A stretch of DNA of 64,000 bases, from NCBI RefSeq assembly GCF_013426735.1, contig NZ_AP023273.1, positions 496,001 to 560,000 on the forward strand. Direction: 5' to 3'. The first letter of the stretch is position 1. Every line of letters begins with the position of its first letter. The position numbers were made by a program, and so were the translations under genes. This stretch comes from Agrobacterium vitis (GTDB lineage: Bacteria; Pseudomonadota; Alphaproteobacteria; Rhizobiales; Rhizobiaceae). Below the pieces are notes generated by a model. That model was given only the letters and a program-made list of their open reading frames with translations. It searched no databases and was not told where the DNA came from. Positions 26,601 through 35,222 of this stretch are shown here, piece by piece.

Positions 26601-29600
26601 CGGTTCCGGCACTGTTGGTCGCGGTGACGGTAAACGTATAGGCCGTGCCATTGGTCAGGCCGGTCACGGTGATCGGGCTTGCTGATCCGCTTGCAGTCGC
26701 CCCACCCGGGCTTGCCGTCACGGTATAGCTTGTAATGGACGCGCCACCATCGTTGGCCGGGGCGGTAAACGAAACGGTCGCCTGGGCATCACCGGCAGAC
26801 GCCGTCCCAATCGTCGGCGCGCCGGGAACGTCTGCTGCCACAGCAAGCGAATAGCTCGCCGATCCTGTCGCGCTATTGGCATCGGTAGCGGTTATGGTGA
26901 AGCTGGTATTGGCAGCGGTCGTTGGTGTGCCGGAAATCGCCCCGGTCGATGTGTTGAGGCTCATGCCAGCAGGAAGTGTCCCTGATGTAACCGCATAGGT
27001 ATAGGGCGATGTTCCGCCCGAAGCGGTGACCGTCTCGCTATAGGCTGTTCCAACAGTGGCCGCTGTCAAAGTGCCGGAGGCTGGTGACAGGGTGAAGGCC
27101 GGAGCCGTTACCGTTATGGTCACCGTGGCCGGAGAGGATGTTCCCGTAGCATTGGTAGCAGTGTAGGTAAAACTGTCGGAACCGGAATAGCCCGCTGTGG
27201 GTGTATAGGTGATCGACGTGCCGGAGGCCGAGGCCGTACCATGTGACGCGGGCGTGGCAATGGCAACGGAAGAGGCCGCACCGCCGGTCATGTTCAGTGT
27301 GATCGGGTTATTCGACGAGTTCGCACTGACCGTGTCGCTGACCGCGTTAGCAATGGGAGCCTGGAGTGATGCCCCCGGCGTGACCGAATTCGATGCCGTT
27401 GAAGCCGTCCCGGTTCCGGCACTGTTGGTCGCGGTGACGGTAAACGTATAGGCCGTGCCATTGGTGAGGCCAGTCACGGTGATCGGGCTTGCTGATCCGC
27501 TTGCAGTCGCTCCCCCCGGACTTGCCGTCACGGTATAGCTTGTAATGGAGGCGCCACCATCGTTGGCCGGGGCGTTAAACGAAACGGTCGCCTGGGCATC
27601 ACCGGCAGATGCCGACCCAATCGTCGGCGCGCCTGGAACGTCTGCTGCCACAGCAAGCGAATAGCTCGCCGATCCTGTCGCGCTATTGGCATCGGTAGCG
27701 GTTATGGTGAAGCTGGTATTGGCAGCGGTCGTTGGTGTGCCGGAAATCGCCCCGGTCGATGTGTTGAGGCTCATGCCAGCAGGAAGTGTCCCTGATGTAA
27801 CCGCATAGGTATAGGGCGATGTTCCGCCAGAAGCCGTGACCGTCTCGCTATAGGCTGTTCCAACAGTTGCCCCAGTCAAAGTGCCGGAGGCCGGGGAAAA
27901 AGTGAAGGTTGGCGCTGTTGGGGTGACAGCGCTCGTTGCTGCCGAAGCCGTCCCGGTTCCGACGCTGTTGGTCGCGGTGACCGTGAATGTATAGGCTGTA
28001 CCATTGGTGAGACCAGTCACGGTGATCGGACTTGCCGATCCGGTTCCCGTCGCTCCACCCGGACTTGCCGTCACGGTATAGCTTGTAATGGACGCACCGC
28101 CATTGCTGGCCGGAGCGGTGAAGGACACGGTGGCCTGGCTGTTTCCAGCTGTAGCCGTTCCAATCGTCGGCGCACCAGGAAGGCCTGCGGCCACGGCAAG
28201 CGAATAGCTCGCCGATCCTGTCGCGCTATTGGCATCGGTAGCGGTTATGGTGAAGCTGGTATTGGCAGCGGTCGTTGGTGTGCCGGAAATCGCCCCGGTC
28301 GATGTGTTGAGGCTCATGCCAGCAGGAAGTGTCCCTGATGTAACCGCATAGGTATAGGGCGATGTTCCGCCAGAAGCCGTGACCGTCTCGCTATAGGCTG
28401 TTCCAACAGTTGCCCCAGTCAAAGTGCCGGAGGCCGGGGAAAAAGTGAAGGTTGGCGCTGTTGGGGTGACAGCGCTCGTTGCTGCCGAAGCCGTCCCGGT
28501 TCCGGCACTGTTGGTTGCGGTCACAGTAAACGTATAGGCCGTGCCATTGGTGAGACCAGTCACGGTGATCGGGCTTGCCGATCCGGTTCCCGTCGCTCCA
28601 CCAGGACTTGCCGTCACGGTATAGCTTGTAATGGACGCACCGCCATTGCTGGCCGGAGCGGTGAAGGACACGGTGGCCTGGCTGTTTCCAGCTGTAGCCG
28701 TTCCAATCGTCGGCGCACCAGGAAGGCCTGCGGCCACGGCGAGGGAATAACTTGCCGAGCTCGTCGCGCTATTGGCATCCGTGGCTGAGATGGTGAAGCT
28801 AGCGCTTTCCACGCTTAACGGCGTGCCGGAGATCTCGCCGGTCGTCGTGTTGAGGCTCAATCCGTTGGGAAGCGTGCCAGCGGTGACGGCATAGGTGTAG
28901 GGCGAAGTTCCGCCTGAAGCAGTGACTGTCTGACTATAGGCCGTCCCCACAGTTGCCGCTGTCAACGCGCCGGAGGCCGGGGAGAAGGTAAAGGTTGGCG
29001 CTGTCGGCGTGACCGCGCTCGTTGCTGCCGAAGCCGCACCGGTTCCAACACTGTTGGTGGCGGTGACTGTGAATGTATAGGCCGTACCATTGGTCAGGCC
29101 GGTCACTGTGATCGGGCTTGCCGAGCCGGTTGCCGTCGCGCCACCCGGACTTGCCGTTACGGTATAGCTGGTGATCGCCGCACCGCCATCGCTCGCCGGG
29201 GCAGTGAAGGACACTGTGGCCTGGCTGTTGCCAGATGTGGCGGTTCCGATTGTCGGGGCACCGGGAGACGTCGGCGCGCTTGCATAACAGGCAGCGCTGA
29301 ATGTGAGCGTGTTGTAATTGGAAGGGCTAGCCGAGTTATCTTGAGTGACATCAAGGATAATCTGCAGATTATCTACCGAAGCGCTGGCTGTAAAATTGCC
29401 AGATTTATTAATATTTCCACCAAGATTACTCTCATTGACAAGAAGATTATTATAGTTGTCGCTGTATATCACAATTGCTGATGAGGTGCCGCCAGCTGCT
29501 GTTCCAGTGGTCGAAAAGCTCCAGGAGATATACTCGCCAGCGGTCAAATTTTGATAATCGGGGGAAAAGTTGTCGGTGTTGGTGAGATAGCGTGGCGAAC

Positions 29601-29802
29601 TGAAGTCTGAATTGACCTGACTGCATGCCGACGAAAGAGCGGCACTCGCCGACGTTGTGAAACTCAAACTGGTGATCAGGATGGTGAGGAATCCGATGAT
29701 AGCGCTGACAACAGGACCAGCCGATCGCTCGAGCCGGGTCCATGCCAACGTCTTTGTAGCTGCCAGAAAATGCGCGACACCAAACGATTTACTGAATTGC
29801 AT
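23620..29802 (-). CDS. giant autotransporter adhesin with Fn3 / Ig-like repeats
   Basis: Surface protein of 2060 residues. An extended signal peptide covers about residues 1-54. A unique N-terminal domain (to about 178, with two Cys) follows. Then come five fibronectin-III modules (each starting PGAPTIG), eight putative-Ig modules (LSPASGTL...GTAYSETVTASGG) and three Ig/cadherin-like modules (YTPTAGYSGSDSFTYTATNATG) in mixed order. From about 1800 a type V autotransporter beta-barrel ends in GLSRKF, with a terminal Phe. It probably displays a repeat rod for adhesion or biofilm. It is monocistronic. Several repeats are nearly identical at DNA level, which allows length change. Confidence 0.88.
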   Translation of the reverse strand: MQFSKSFGVAHFLAATKTLAWTRLERSAGPVVSAIIGFLTILITSLSFTTSASAALSSACSQVNSDFSSPRYLTNTDNFSPDYQNLTAGEYISWSFSTTGTAAGGTSSAIVIYSDNYNNLLVNESNLGGNINKSGNFTASASVDNLQIILDVTQDNSASPSNYNTLTFSAACYASAPTSPGAPTIGTATSGNSQATVSFTAPASDGGAAITSYTVTASPGGATATGSASPITVTGLTNGTAYTFTVTATNSVGTGAASAATSAVTPTAPTFTFSPASGALTAATVGTAYSQTVTASGGTSPYTYAVTAGTLPNGLSLNTTTGEISGTPLSVESASFTISATDANSATSSASYSLAVAAGLPGAPTIGTATAGNSQATVSFTAPASNGGASITSYTVTASPGGATGTGSASPITVTGLTNGTAYTFTVTATNSAGTGTASAATSAVTPTAPTFTFSPASGTLTGATVGTAYSETVTASGGTSPYTYAVTSGTLPAGMSLNTSTGAISGTPTTAANTSFTITATDANSATGSASYSLAVAAGLPGAPTIGTATAGNSQATVSFTAPASNGGASITSYTVTASPGGATGTGSASPITVTGLTNGTAYTFTVTATNSVGTGTASAATSAVTPTAPTFTFSPASGTLTGATVGTAYSETVTASGGTSPYTYAVTSGTLPAGMSLNTSTGAISGTPTTAANTSFTITATDANSATGSASYSLAVAADVPGAPTIGSASAGDAQATVSFNAPANDGGASITSYTVTASPGGATASGSASPITVTGLTNGTAYTFTVTATNSAGTGTASTASNSVTPGASLQAPIANAVSDTVSANSSNNPITLNMTGGAASSVAIATPASHGTASASGTSITYTPTAGYSGSDSFTYTATNATGTSSPATVTITVTAPAFTLSPASGTLTAATVGTAYSETVTASGGTSPYTYAVTSGTLPAGMSLNTSTGAISGTPTTAANTSFTITATDANSATGSASYSLAVAADVPGAPTIGTASAGDAQATVSFTAPANDGGASITSYTVTASPGGATASGSASPITVTGLTNGTAYTFTVTATNSAGTGSASVASNSVTPSAVLQAPVANAVSETVAANSSANVITLNMTGGTASSVAVASVASHGTASASGTSITYTPTAGYSGSDSFTYTATNATGTSSPATVTITVTAPTLVLSPSAGTLAAGTVGAAYSQTVAVSGGAEPYDYEFLSGSLPAGLSITSSGGASARILSGTPSAAGTSNFTVKVSDAYGATVTASYSITINAAAPIANALTATVTANSSDNVLAPSITGGAATAVTIASSPSHGAATVSGTNFIYTPTAGYSGSDSFTYTATNATGTSSPATVTVTITAPAFTLSPASGTLTAATVGTAYSETVTASGGTSPYTYAVTSGTLPAGMSLNTSTGAISGTPTTAANTSFTITATDANGATGSVSYSLAVTEPSVTLSLSPSSGALTTATVGTAYSQSVTTTSGTAPYTYSGTGLPDGLALDTSTGTITGTPTTAGSYAIAVTVTDSASPANHGSGNYTLTVNAAASIAFSPTGGALKEAMAGEAYSQQISATGGTGSLIYSLSSGSLPKGMVLNISTGALNGPLDAGTEGDYSFAIQARDSNGTTGTASYTVKVTTRAVTVADHVVDVPAGATPNNVYLNKDATGGPFTEADIVSVEPPEAGTATLIQGELAAVSSASPVGWYLKFTPNPAYSGQARIAYRLASSLGNSNTGTVIYNINYNAEQVATDIDNLVHSFVQTRQNMISSAIKVPGLMERGRMARATTPVTTRMSPSTQGMTFGFSTSLAQMESARDSADGVAGGYSSPFNIWIDGAVLAHNDKDTNGSKWGSFAMINMGADYLLTDKALLGLSFHYDRMTDPTDEDAMLTGNGWLAGPYTSFEVTKGVFWDASLLYGGSSNTIDTQLWDGNFDTQRWMLDTSIKGKWSLDEATVVTPKLRAVYFSETVDDYAVKNSSGDTIDLDGFTSEQFRVSLGAEVARSFTLASGSTMTPKLGITTGFSGLDGSGLFGSVTAGASLQTTEAWAIEGSLLFNIEGEGEKSVGAKVGLSRKF
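27653..28738. repeat. Two nearly identical 543-bp direct repeats inside the adhesin gene
   Basis: Unit one is 27653-28195 and unit two 28196-28738. By eye the first 308 bases (27653-27960 and 28196-28503) are identical, and the last 155 or so differ at one position. Each unit encodes one Ig-like plus one Fn3 module (181 residues). The Ig-like half recurs at about 26843 and in diverged form at 25483. Such identity points to recent duplication. Confidence 0.85.
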
Positions 29803-30198
29803 TCTTCTCTAAACCCCAGCTCGCCCAAGGCAGCGATGATCGATCGTGTCGTCTTGCCGACCGAAAATACGCCGCCCTTGAAACGAGCGCCCACCACAAG
29901 GCGCCCGTCATTCGAGCATTATTCGAGCCATAGTTGAATGACAATATCCGCAGATGAAAAGCATCACTCTCATCCATTGTTTTCTTTTAACTGTGACTAA
30001 AACACATCGCCCTAAACGCCTGGGTAGAGCATTCAGTACAGGCAGGCATCATGAGAAATGTGAAATTTACCCTGACAGGCCTTCCCAAAAAATTGAAACA
30101 ATATAATTTACTAAGTTATGGTTGAGAAATATGTTCTGACCTCATGAACCCGAATCAGTTCTCGATTCGCAATGTTCCGAGCCCCGTGGAGGATTATT
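29803..30198. other. Intergenic region between adhesin and tail-collar gene
   Basis: This 396-base stretch separates two divergent genes and must carry both promoters. It is richer in A and T than its surroundings, especially 30000-30140. I find no convincing small gene, RNA or clear -35/-10 pair. The tail-collar gene has GGAGG at its ribosome binding site just before 30199. Confidence 0.5.
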
Positions 30199-30873
30199 AT
30201 GGATGCGTTTCTTGCGACTATCTTGCCGGTCGGCTTCAATTATGCACCTGACGGCTGGCTCATGTGCTGGGGTCAAAAACTAACGGTAAATCAATACAAT
30301 GCCGTCTATTCACTTATTTCAAATTTCTACGGCGGCGACCAGCAAACTTATTTCAACCTGCCGGACCTGCGCGGTCAAATGCCCATCGGATATGGACAAC
30401 GTACGCCCACCAGCCCGAATTATGCGATCGGCAACAAAGGCGGAAATGATACCGTTTCGTTGAATTCAAGCCAAATTCCGGCCCATACCCATGCGGCTGT
30501 CTTTACACCCACTGGCAACGCCACGGTGAATATACCAGCGCAGACAGGAACGCAGACTGCAACCATGAAGGCAAGCCCAGTTGCGGGAACTTCCCAGTTG
30601 CCAACGGCGGGTTCTGCCCTTGCTGGTGGAAATACGGCAGCCACAAGGATCTACGGCGCTGCTTCAACGACACCAGTCACTCTCGATAGTAGCAGCGTTA
30701 CCATTTCCGGAAATGCGCCGACGGCGGCTCAGAGCATTGCCACCAATGCGATCACAGGCGGAGCTGTTACGGTGCAGCCATTTGGCACCGGTGCTGCTAT
30801 CGACGCCAGGTCTCCTTACCTGGCGATCAATTTCATTTTCTGCGTTCAAGGCCTCTACCCGGTTCGTCCATGA
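30199..30873 (+). CDS. phage tail collar domain protein (microcystin-dependent-protein family)
   Basis: Protein of 224 residues beginning ATILPVGFNYAPDGWLMCWGQ, the signature of the Collar domain found in phage short tail fibres and in the MdpB group of bacterial proteins, followed by YFNLPDLRGQMPIGYGQ. The C-terminus (YLAINFIFCVQGLYP) is also typical. I start at ATG 30199 behind GGAGG; a frame opening at 30172 is longer but has no binding site. No other phage genes are present, so it is not part of a prophage. It overlaps the next gene by four bases. Confidence 0.9.
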   Translation: MDAFLATILPVGFNYAPDGWLMCWGQKLTVNQYNAVYSLISNFYGGDQQTYFNLPDLRGQMPIGYGQRTPTSPNYAIGNKGGNDTVSLNSSQIPAHTHAAVFTPTGNATVNIPAQTGTQTATMKASPVAGTSQLPTAGSALAGGNTAATRIYGAASTTPVTLDSSSVTISGNAPTAAQSIATNAITGGAVTVQPFGTGAAIDARSPYLAINFIFCVQGLYPVRP

Positions 30874-31181
30874 CTGGTCTCATTCTGGATGCAGCAAAAT
30901 TCACGCCCTATATCGGGGACGATTTCACACTGACCGCGCAGGAGACAGTGATCAACGCGGTGTTGGCCAAGGTTGTCGAATACCCAGCCAGCACCGCACC
31001 GGGAGCAGCGCGAACGGCTTTCAGCCTTTTTCTCTGCGTCCAGCATAACGCGTTTCCTGACATTCAAAGCGGAGACTACGCTATCGAGCATCGCAGTCTG
31101 GATAAGATCGGGCTTGCGTATATTGAGCGTATCCTCAGCCCGCAGCCCGACGTCATCCGTTTGGAAGTTGCATTCAATTGA
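30870..31181 (+). CDS. DUF6916-like small protein
   Basis: Protein of 103 residues that I compare with the DUF6916 family: FTPYIGDDFTL near the start, AFSLFLCVQ in the middle, SGDYAIEH and a final VIRLEVAFN follow the family pattern of short beta strands. No signal peptide or helix bundle is seen. It overlaps the tail-collar gene by four bases and precedes a GNAT acetyltransferase gene. The function is unknown; coupling to a collar protein suggests an assembly or chaperone-like partner. Confidence 0.65.
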   Translation: MTGLILDAAKFTPYIGDDFTLTAQETVINAVLAKVVEYPASTAPGAARTAFSLFLCVQHNAFPDIQSGDYAIEHRSLDKIGLAYIERILSPQPDVIRLEVAFN

Positions 31182-31209
31182 TGGCCGCGTTGAGTTGGAT
31201 GAGACATAT

Positions 31210-31758
31210 ATGAATGGTTTTACCGGCTCTTTCGCATTCGGAAACGGTTTGAATTTACGTCTGGTTCGAGCGAGTGATCAGGACCTCATTTTCAAACTGT
31301 TTATCGAAACCCGCCCATGGCTCGCATGGGCGGAAGGAAAACCCGATTTCATTCGTGATCTCTATGAGCAACAATTCAAGACCCTGCGGGCTGGTGCTGA
31401 AAGCGTCTATCCCGATCATCTCGACTTCATCATTGAGCGACTTGGTTCCGCAGTCGGACGCACCATCATCGACCTTGGATATGCAGATTGGCGGATTTCC
31501 GAGTTGCAGGTTTTAAAGCAAGCCCGAGGTAGCGGAATAGGCTCCAATGTCATCAGAGGATTGCAGGCGGCAGCCATAAAAGGCAATATTCCGTTGACGC
31601 TTTCAACGCCGGTCTTCGGTTCGAATGGTTTTCCGATTTACCAGCGGCTCGGTTTTCAGGTCGTCCAGGCTCAGCCGCCAATGATTCACATGGCATGGTT
31701 TCCTCCTGGTCATCCCAATCGAAGGGAAATGTCGCAAGGCAATGGCCTCGGCGGCTAG
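31210..31758 (+). CDS. GNAT family N-acetyltransferase
   Basis: Acetyl-CoA-dependent transferase of 182 residues. Motif A appears as ISELQVLKQARGSGIGSNVIRGL near residues 97-117 and motif B as NGFPIYQRLGFQVV. The start is uncertain: ATG 31210 is 28 bases after the preceding gene but has a weak binding site, and TTG 31195 is an in-frame alternative. The substrate is not predictable. It is the third gene of a compact set with a tail-collar protein and a DUF6916-like protein, so its target may be one of these products. Confidence 0.82.
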   Translation: MNGFTGSFAFGNGLNLRLVRASDQDLIFKLFIETRPWLAWAEGKPDFIRDLYEQQFKTLRAGAESVYPDHLDFIIERLGSAVGRTIIDLGYADWRISELQVLKQARGSGIGSNVIRGLQAAAIKGNIPLTLSTPVFGSNGFPIYQRLGFQVVQAQPPMIHMAWFPPGHPNRREMSQGNGLGG

Positions 31759-31816
31759 CGTCGGTCAAGTTCAGAGTGAACCGGCCATGATCTGATTTTT
31801 CGTGTTGACGATGCAA

Positions 31817-33370
31817 TCAATCATCCAGCCAACCATCAAAATCTGTGCAAGCGGCGAATAATTCCAAAAACCTGGTAACATTTCGCGACACTCCCGTCCC
31901 TACGAGATCTTGTGATCTTAGGTGCGTGACGAGATCACGATAGAACACTACCCTCTCTGCTGGAATTTCTCCCAAGGCATTTCGTCCGGCAGCCCGCAAC
32001 AGGTAGTATTCCTCGACTATCTGCCGAAACGGCTGGGACATAGCCTCCGAATATCCGACTGCAAGGCCCGCCAAACGGCTATCCTCACAGAATAGATGCC
32101 CCATCGTCACGTCGAGATATGCCAGAAGCTCAGGCGACCAATCATCGGGAATATGTTTCGTTTCGATCAGATTTTGCAAATGGGCCCGTAGAAACTCTGC
32201 ATAGGTCGCACAGGAAAGCAGCTTGGGAAACCAGGTGCGATTGTTACCGCCGGACTGCACTTGATAGGCGGGGAACGCAATATCGAAACCTTTGGCCACG
32301 TTCATCTGAACGGTCTCGATGTCAATCTGCTTGGCTTTGGCAGTGACGACAACGTAGCCTCCAGGATAGGCGACGGGCGAAGGGACGGCGATGTTGACGA
32401 GACCATCCAGTTCAACCCGCCCGGCGACATGCATGTGGCCGCTGAAATGCCATCGAATCCCGGCGCATGCAAGGCGGCGGCTGGTTTCCGGCGATGGCAT
32501 GCGCTTCGACCAGTCCGGCGTGCTCGCCGCCCGCACGTCACTGCCTTCTCCTGTCAATGCCAAGGCCAAGGCCGGGTAGTGAGAAAAGGCCAGCAAGGTC
32601 TTGCCCAAACGGTTGGCGCGCTCAGTCACATCCTTTATCCATGTCAGGAGAGAGGGACGTTCCGCCAGAACATGATCCCATGCGGCATCCGCCCTCACCT
32701 GCCAGGTATCGCCAATTTTGTGAAAAACATTGGCGTCCAGCATCAAAAGCCAGAGCCCTTCCTGCGGCTCGACAAGATAAGAGGCGTCACAGTTCAGGTC
32801 GTCGCCGCTAGACAACTGGCGGAGTGCAAGGTCCTCCAGACCGTCATGAGGCGTCTCCCAATGGAGAATGGTCTCGGGACGCGTGACGCCGTAGAGTGCC
32901 ATGGCCGCCACGGCCTCAGCCATCGACATGCCACGCATCCCCGGGCAGACAATTGCGGGTGCAGGCGCACGATCATCGCTTGTTACCATTAGCGGTTCCA
33001 GCCCATCGGCCTGTGTCAGCAGCTTGGCGAGATGACGCGGCGCTGGTCCGTAGCAATCATGATTGCCGAAGGTGGCGAAAAACCGCAGGCCATGTCTGTC
33101 TTCGTAGTCGGAAAGAATCCGTTTAACGGCTGCAACCGCGCCGACCTGACCATCATCGGAATAATCGCCAAGAAGTACGACATCACGGATACCGCGCCGG
33201 ACGATATCGTCCAACACGGCAAGAAAGGCGGCATGGCTCTCATTGAACACGCGGGTTGACGCCATGGTGTCCGCCAGCGTGCGAAGGGCAAGTCCGCCGC
33301 CCTCCTCCACCATGCCATACCCGCCGTACAGATCATGCAGATGGACATCGGCGACAACTGCGATCTGCAT
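31817..33370 (-). CDS. metallophosphoesterase (calcineurin-like)
   Basis: Dinuclear-metal phosphoesterase of 517 residues. The five motif blocks are visible: VVADVHLHD at residues 5-13, LLGDYSDDG, FGNHDC, FSHYPAL and GHMHVAGR. A C-terminal extension of about 200 residues is not assigned. The start at 33370 overlaps the stop of the glycerophosphodiesterase gene (ATGA). It is the last gene of an ABC-importer operon, so it probably removes phosphate from a product of the imported phosphodiester. It has no signal peptide and should act in the cytoplasm. Confidence 0.88.
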   Translation of the reverse strand: MQIAVVADVHLHDLYGGYGMVEEGGGLALRTLADTMASTRVFNESHAAFLAVLDDIVRRGIRDVVLLGDYSDDGQVGAVAAVKRILSDYEDRHGLRFFATFGNHDCYGPAPRHLAKLLTQADGLEPLMVTSDDRAPAPAIVCPGMRGMSMAEAVAAMALYGVTRPETILHWETPHDGLEDLALRQLSSGDDLNCDASYLVEPQEGLWLLMLDANVFHKIGDTWQVRADAAWDHVLAERPSLLTWIKDVTERANRLGKTLLAFSHYPALALALTGEGSDVRAASTPDWSKRMPSPETSRRLACAGIRWHFSGHMHVAGRVELDGLVNIAVPSPVAYPGGYVVVTAKAKQIDIETVQMNVAKGFDIAFPAYQVQSGGNNRTWFPKLLSCATYAEFLRAHLQNLIETKHIPDDWSPELLAYLDVTMGHLFCEDSRLAGLAVGYSEAMSQPFRQIVEEYYLLRAAGRNALGEIPAERVVFYRDLVTHLRSQDLVGTGVSRNVTRFLELFAACTDFDGWLDD

Positions 33371-34092
33371 CAGGCGGCGGCTTCCACATGGTCGCAACGG
33401 GCAGCATTAAACAGATCCGGACGGTCGAGATTGATGTAATCGACACCGGCTTTGGCGATTTCGCGGTGAATGGCCATCTCGTCCCCTGCGTAATAGATCA
33501 TCACCTCAAGCCCGGCTTTGCGGCACGCTTCGAGTAAACCTGGCCGCCGCATGTGTTCAACAGTCATCTCGATGATCTTGGCGTGATGCACCGCACCGAC
33601 CAGAGACGGCGACTTGGCAATATCAAGCGTCATCATCTTACGGAATTCCGGCGCAATCAATTGCAGATCGCGGCGCATGTCTTCGGAAAACGAAAAATAA
33701 AACGTGTCGCCCACCATGCCAAGGCTTCGCACCAGTGCCACCACTTTGGCTGGATCGCAATATTTCAGCTCGATATAGACACCGGCGCGGCCACGCAGGT
33801 GCTGGAGATAGGCATCAAGCCTTGGCACGACCGCGCCCTTGAATGCAGGGGAGAACCAGCTTCCGGCGTCCAGCGCATCGATTTCGTCCGACGTTGCATG
33901 GCCAATGGGGCCGGTGCCATTGGTGGTTCGGTCCAAGGTTTCATCGTGGAAAACATAGAGTACACCATCGGCACTCTCGCGCACATCAAGCTCGATGTAA
34001 TCGGCGCCCTGCTGAAGGGCGAGGTCGGCAGCTGCGAAGGTATTTTCCGGCGCAAACTGGTTGGCCCCGCGATGGGATACGATCTTGGTCAT
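33370..34092 (-). CDS. glycerophosphodiester phosphodiesterase
   Basis: Enzyme of 240 residues that splits glycerophosphodiesters to glycerol-3-phosphate and an alcohol. The catalytic pair His7 and later His are visible in VSHRGANQFAPENT and VFHDETLDRTTNGTG, and the metal acids in YIELDVRESADG. It has no signal peptide, so it acts on imported diester. It lies 12 bases after the ATPase gene and overlaps the metallophosphoesterase gene, as in ugp operons that end in ugpQ. Confidence 0.92.
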   Translation of the reverse strand: MTKIVSHRGANQFAPENTFAAADLALQQGADYIELDVRESADGVLYVFHDETLDRTTNGTGPIGHATSDEIDALDAGSWFSPAFKGAVVPRLDAYLQHLRGRAGVYIELKYCDPAKVVALVRSLGMVGDTFYFSFSEDMRRDLQLIAPEFRKMMTLDIAKSPSLVGAVHHAKIIEMTVEHMRRPGLLEACRKAGLEVMIYYAGDEMAIHREIAKAGVDYINLDRPDLFNAARCDHVEAAA

Positions 34093-34104
34093 TGAAAAAT
34101 CCTG

Positions 34105-35217
34105 TCAGTTTGCTGGTTCTAATGTTTTCACGAGCCTATCGGAGTGATGCAAAAGCTTGGCGTAGAGATCAACAATGCGGTTGCCGGAGGCGTCGAACAA
34201 CAGCGTGTGTTCCGGCTTGCAGACAATGCCAACCCTGGCGCCGGGTGCATGGCGCACGGCTTCTCCATATTCCAGCGCATGGATGACGCCAGCGGGCGTG
34301 TCGATCATGTAGAACACTTCGCGGCCCATCGGCTCCACGCTGATAATCTCCCCACTGAGCAGTGCATCCGCATGGGAAACAAGGGTGATGTCTTCAGGTC
34401 GCAGGCCAAGCGTCACCTCTCCATCACGCTCTCCAGTCAGGGTGACGGATGCCTCGCCAATCCGCACTTGACATCCATTGGCATGGCCCTTGAGAAGGTT
34501 CATCGGCGGCGTGCCGATAAAGCCTGCCACGAACAGATTGCTCGGACGCCGATAGAGATCATCCGGCGTACCAACCTGGGCGATCTCGCCATTGTTCATG
34601 CAGATGATCCGGTCGGCCATGGTGATCGCCTCGATCTGGTCATGGGTGACGATCAGCGTGGTAAAGCCGAGCCGCTTCTGTATGCTTTTCAACTCAGCCC
34701 GCATGGTGATGCGCAGGGTGGCGTCAAGATTGGAAAGCGGCTCATCGAGCAAAAGGATATTCGGTTCCTTCACCAGCGCCCGCGCCAAGGCGACGCGCTG
34801 CTGCTGGCCGCCGGACAGCTGCGAGGGACGGCGATCAAGCAGCGCGCTGATCTGCACCAGGTTTGCTGCCTCTTCGACACGTCTGGCAATCTCGTCCTTG
34901 CGCATGGTTTTGAAGCGAAGTGGAAAGGCGATATTGTCGCGCACCGTCAGGTTCGGATAGAGCGCGTAGGACTGAAAGACGATGCCGACATTGCGGTCGC
35001 GCGCATCGACGCGGTTGACATTGTGTCCGTCGAAACCGATCTGCCCAGACGTCGGCGCATAAAGACCGGCGAGCAGAAACAGCGTGGTCGATTTTCCGCA
35101 GCCGGAGGGCCCGAGAATGGCGACGAGTTCGCCATCCTCGATCATCAGGCTCATCGGTTTCAGGACCTGGGTCTCGCCCCAGCTTTTGGTGATATTGTCG
35201 AGAGTGATCTTGGCCAT
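34105..35217 (-). CDS. ABC transporter ATP-binding protein, UgpC/MsmK type
   Basis: ATPase of 370 residues with Walker A GPSGCGKST at residues 36-44, signature LSGGQQQR, Walker B ILLLDEPLSNLD, switch His in IVTHDQ, and a C-terminal TOBE/MalK-like regulatory domain. A longer frame open upstream to 35559 is an artefact, because the ATP-binding domain starts exactly at ATG 35217. It serves the two permeases upstream. The gene is 5 bases downstream of the second permease gene. Confidence 0.93.
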   Translation of the reverse strand: MAKITLDNITKSWGETQVLKPMSLMIEDGELVAILGPSGCGKSTTLFLLAGLYAPTSGQIGFDGHNVNRVDARDRNVGIVFQSYALYPNLTVRDNIAFPLRFKTMRKDEIARRVEEAANLVQISALLDRRPSQLSGGQQQRVALARALVKEPNILLLDEPLSNLDATLRITMRAELKSIQKRLGFTTLIVTHDQIEAITMADRIICMNNGEIAQVGTPDDLYRRPSNLFVAGFIGTPPMNLLKGHANGCQVRIGEASVTLTGERDGEVTLGLRPEDITLVSHADALLSGEIISVEPMGREVFYMIDTPAGVIHALEYGEAVRHAPGARVGIVCKPEHTLLFDASGNRIVDLYAKLLHHSDRLVKTLEPAN

Positions 35218-35222
35218 GTCGG

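Noticed and set aside
25480..29280. Regular repeats considered as a CRISPR array or satellite DNA
   Set aside because: The repeats are long, in-frame protein modules within one coding sequence, with no short repeats and unique spacers.
30199..31758. Prophage region
   Set aside because: Only one tail-collar protein is phage-like. No integrase, capsid, portal or lysis genes and no attachment repeats were found.
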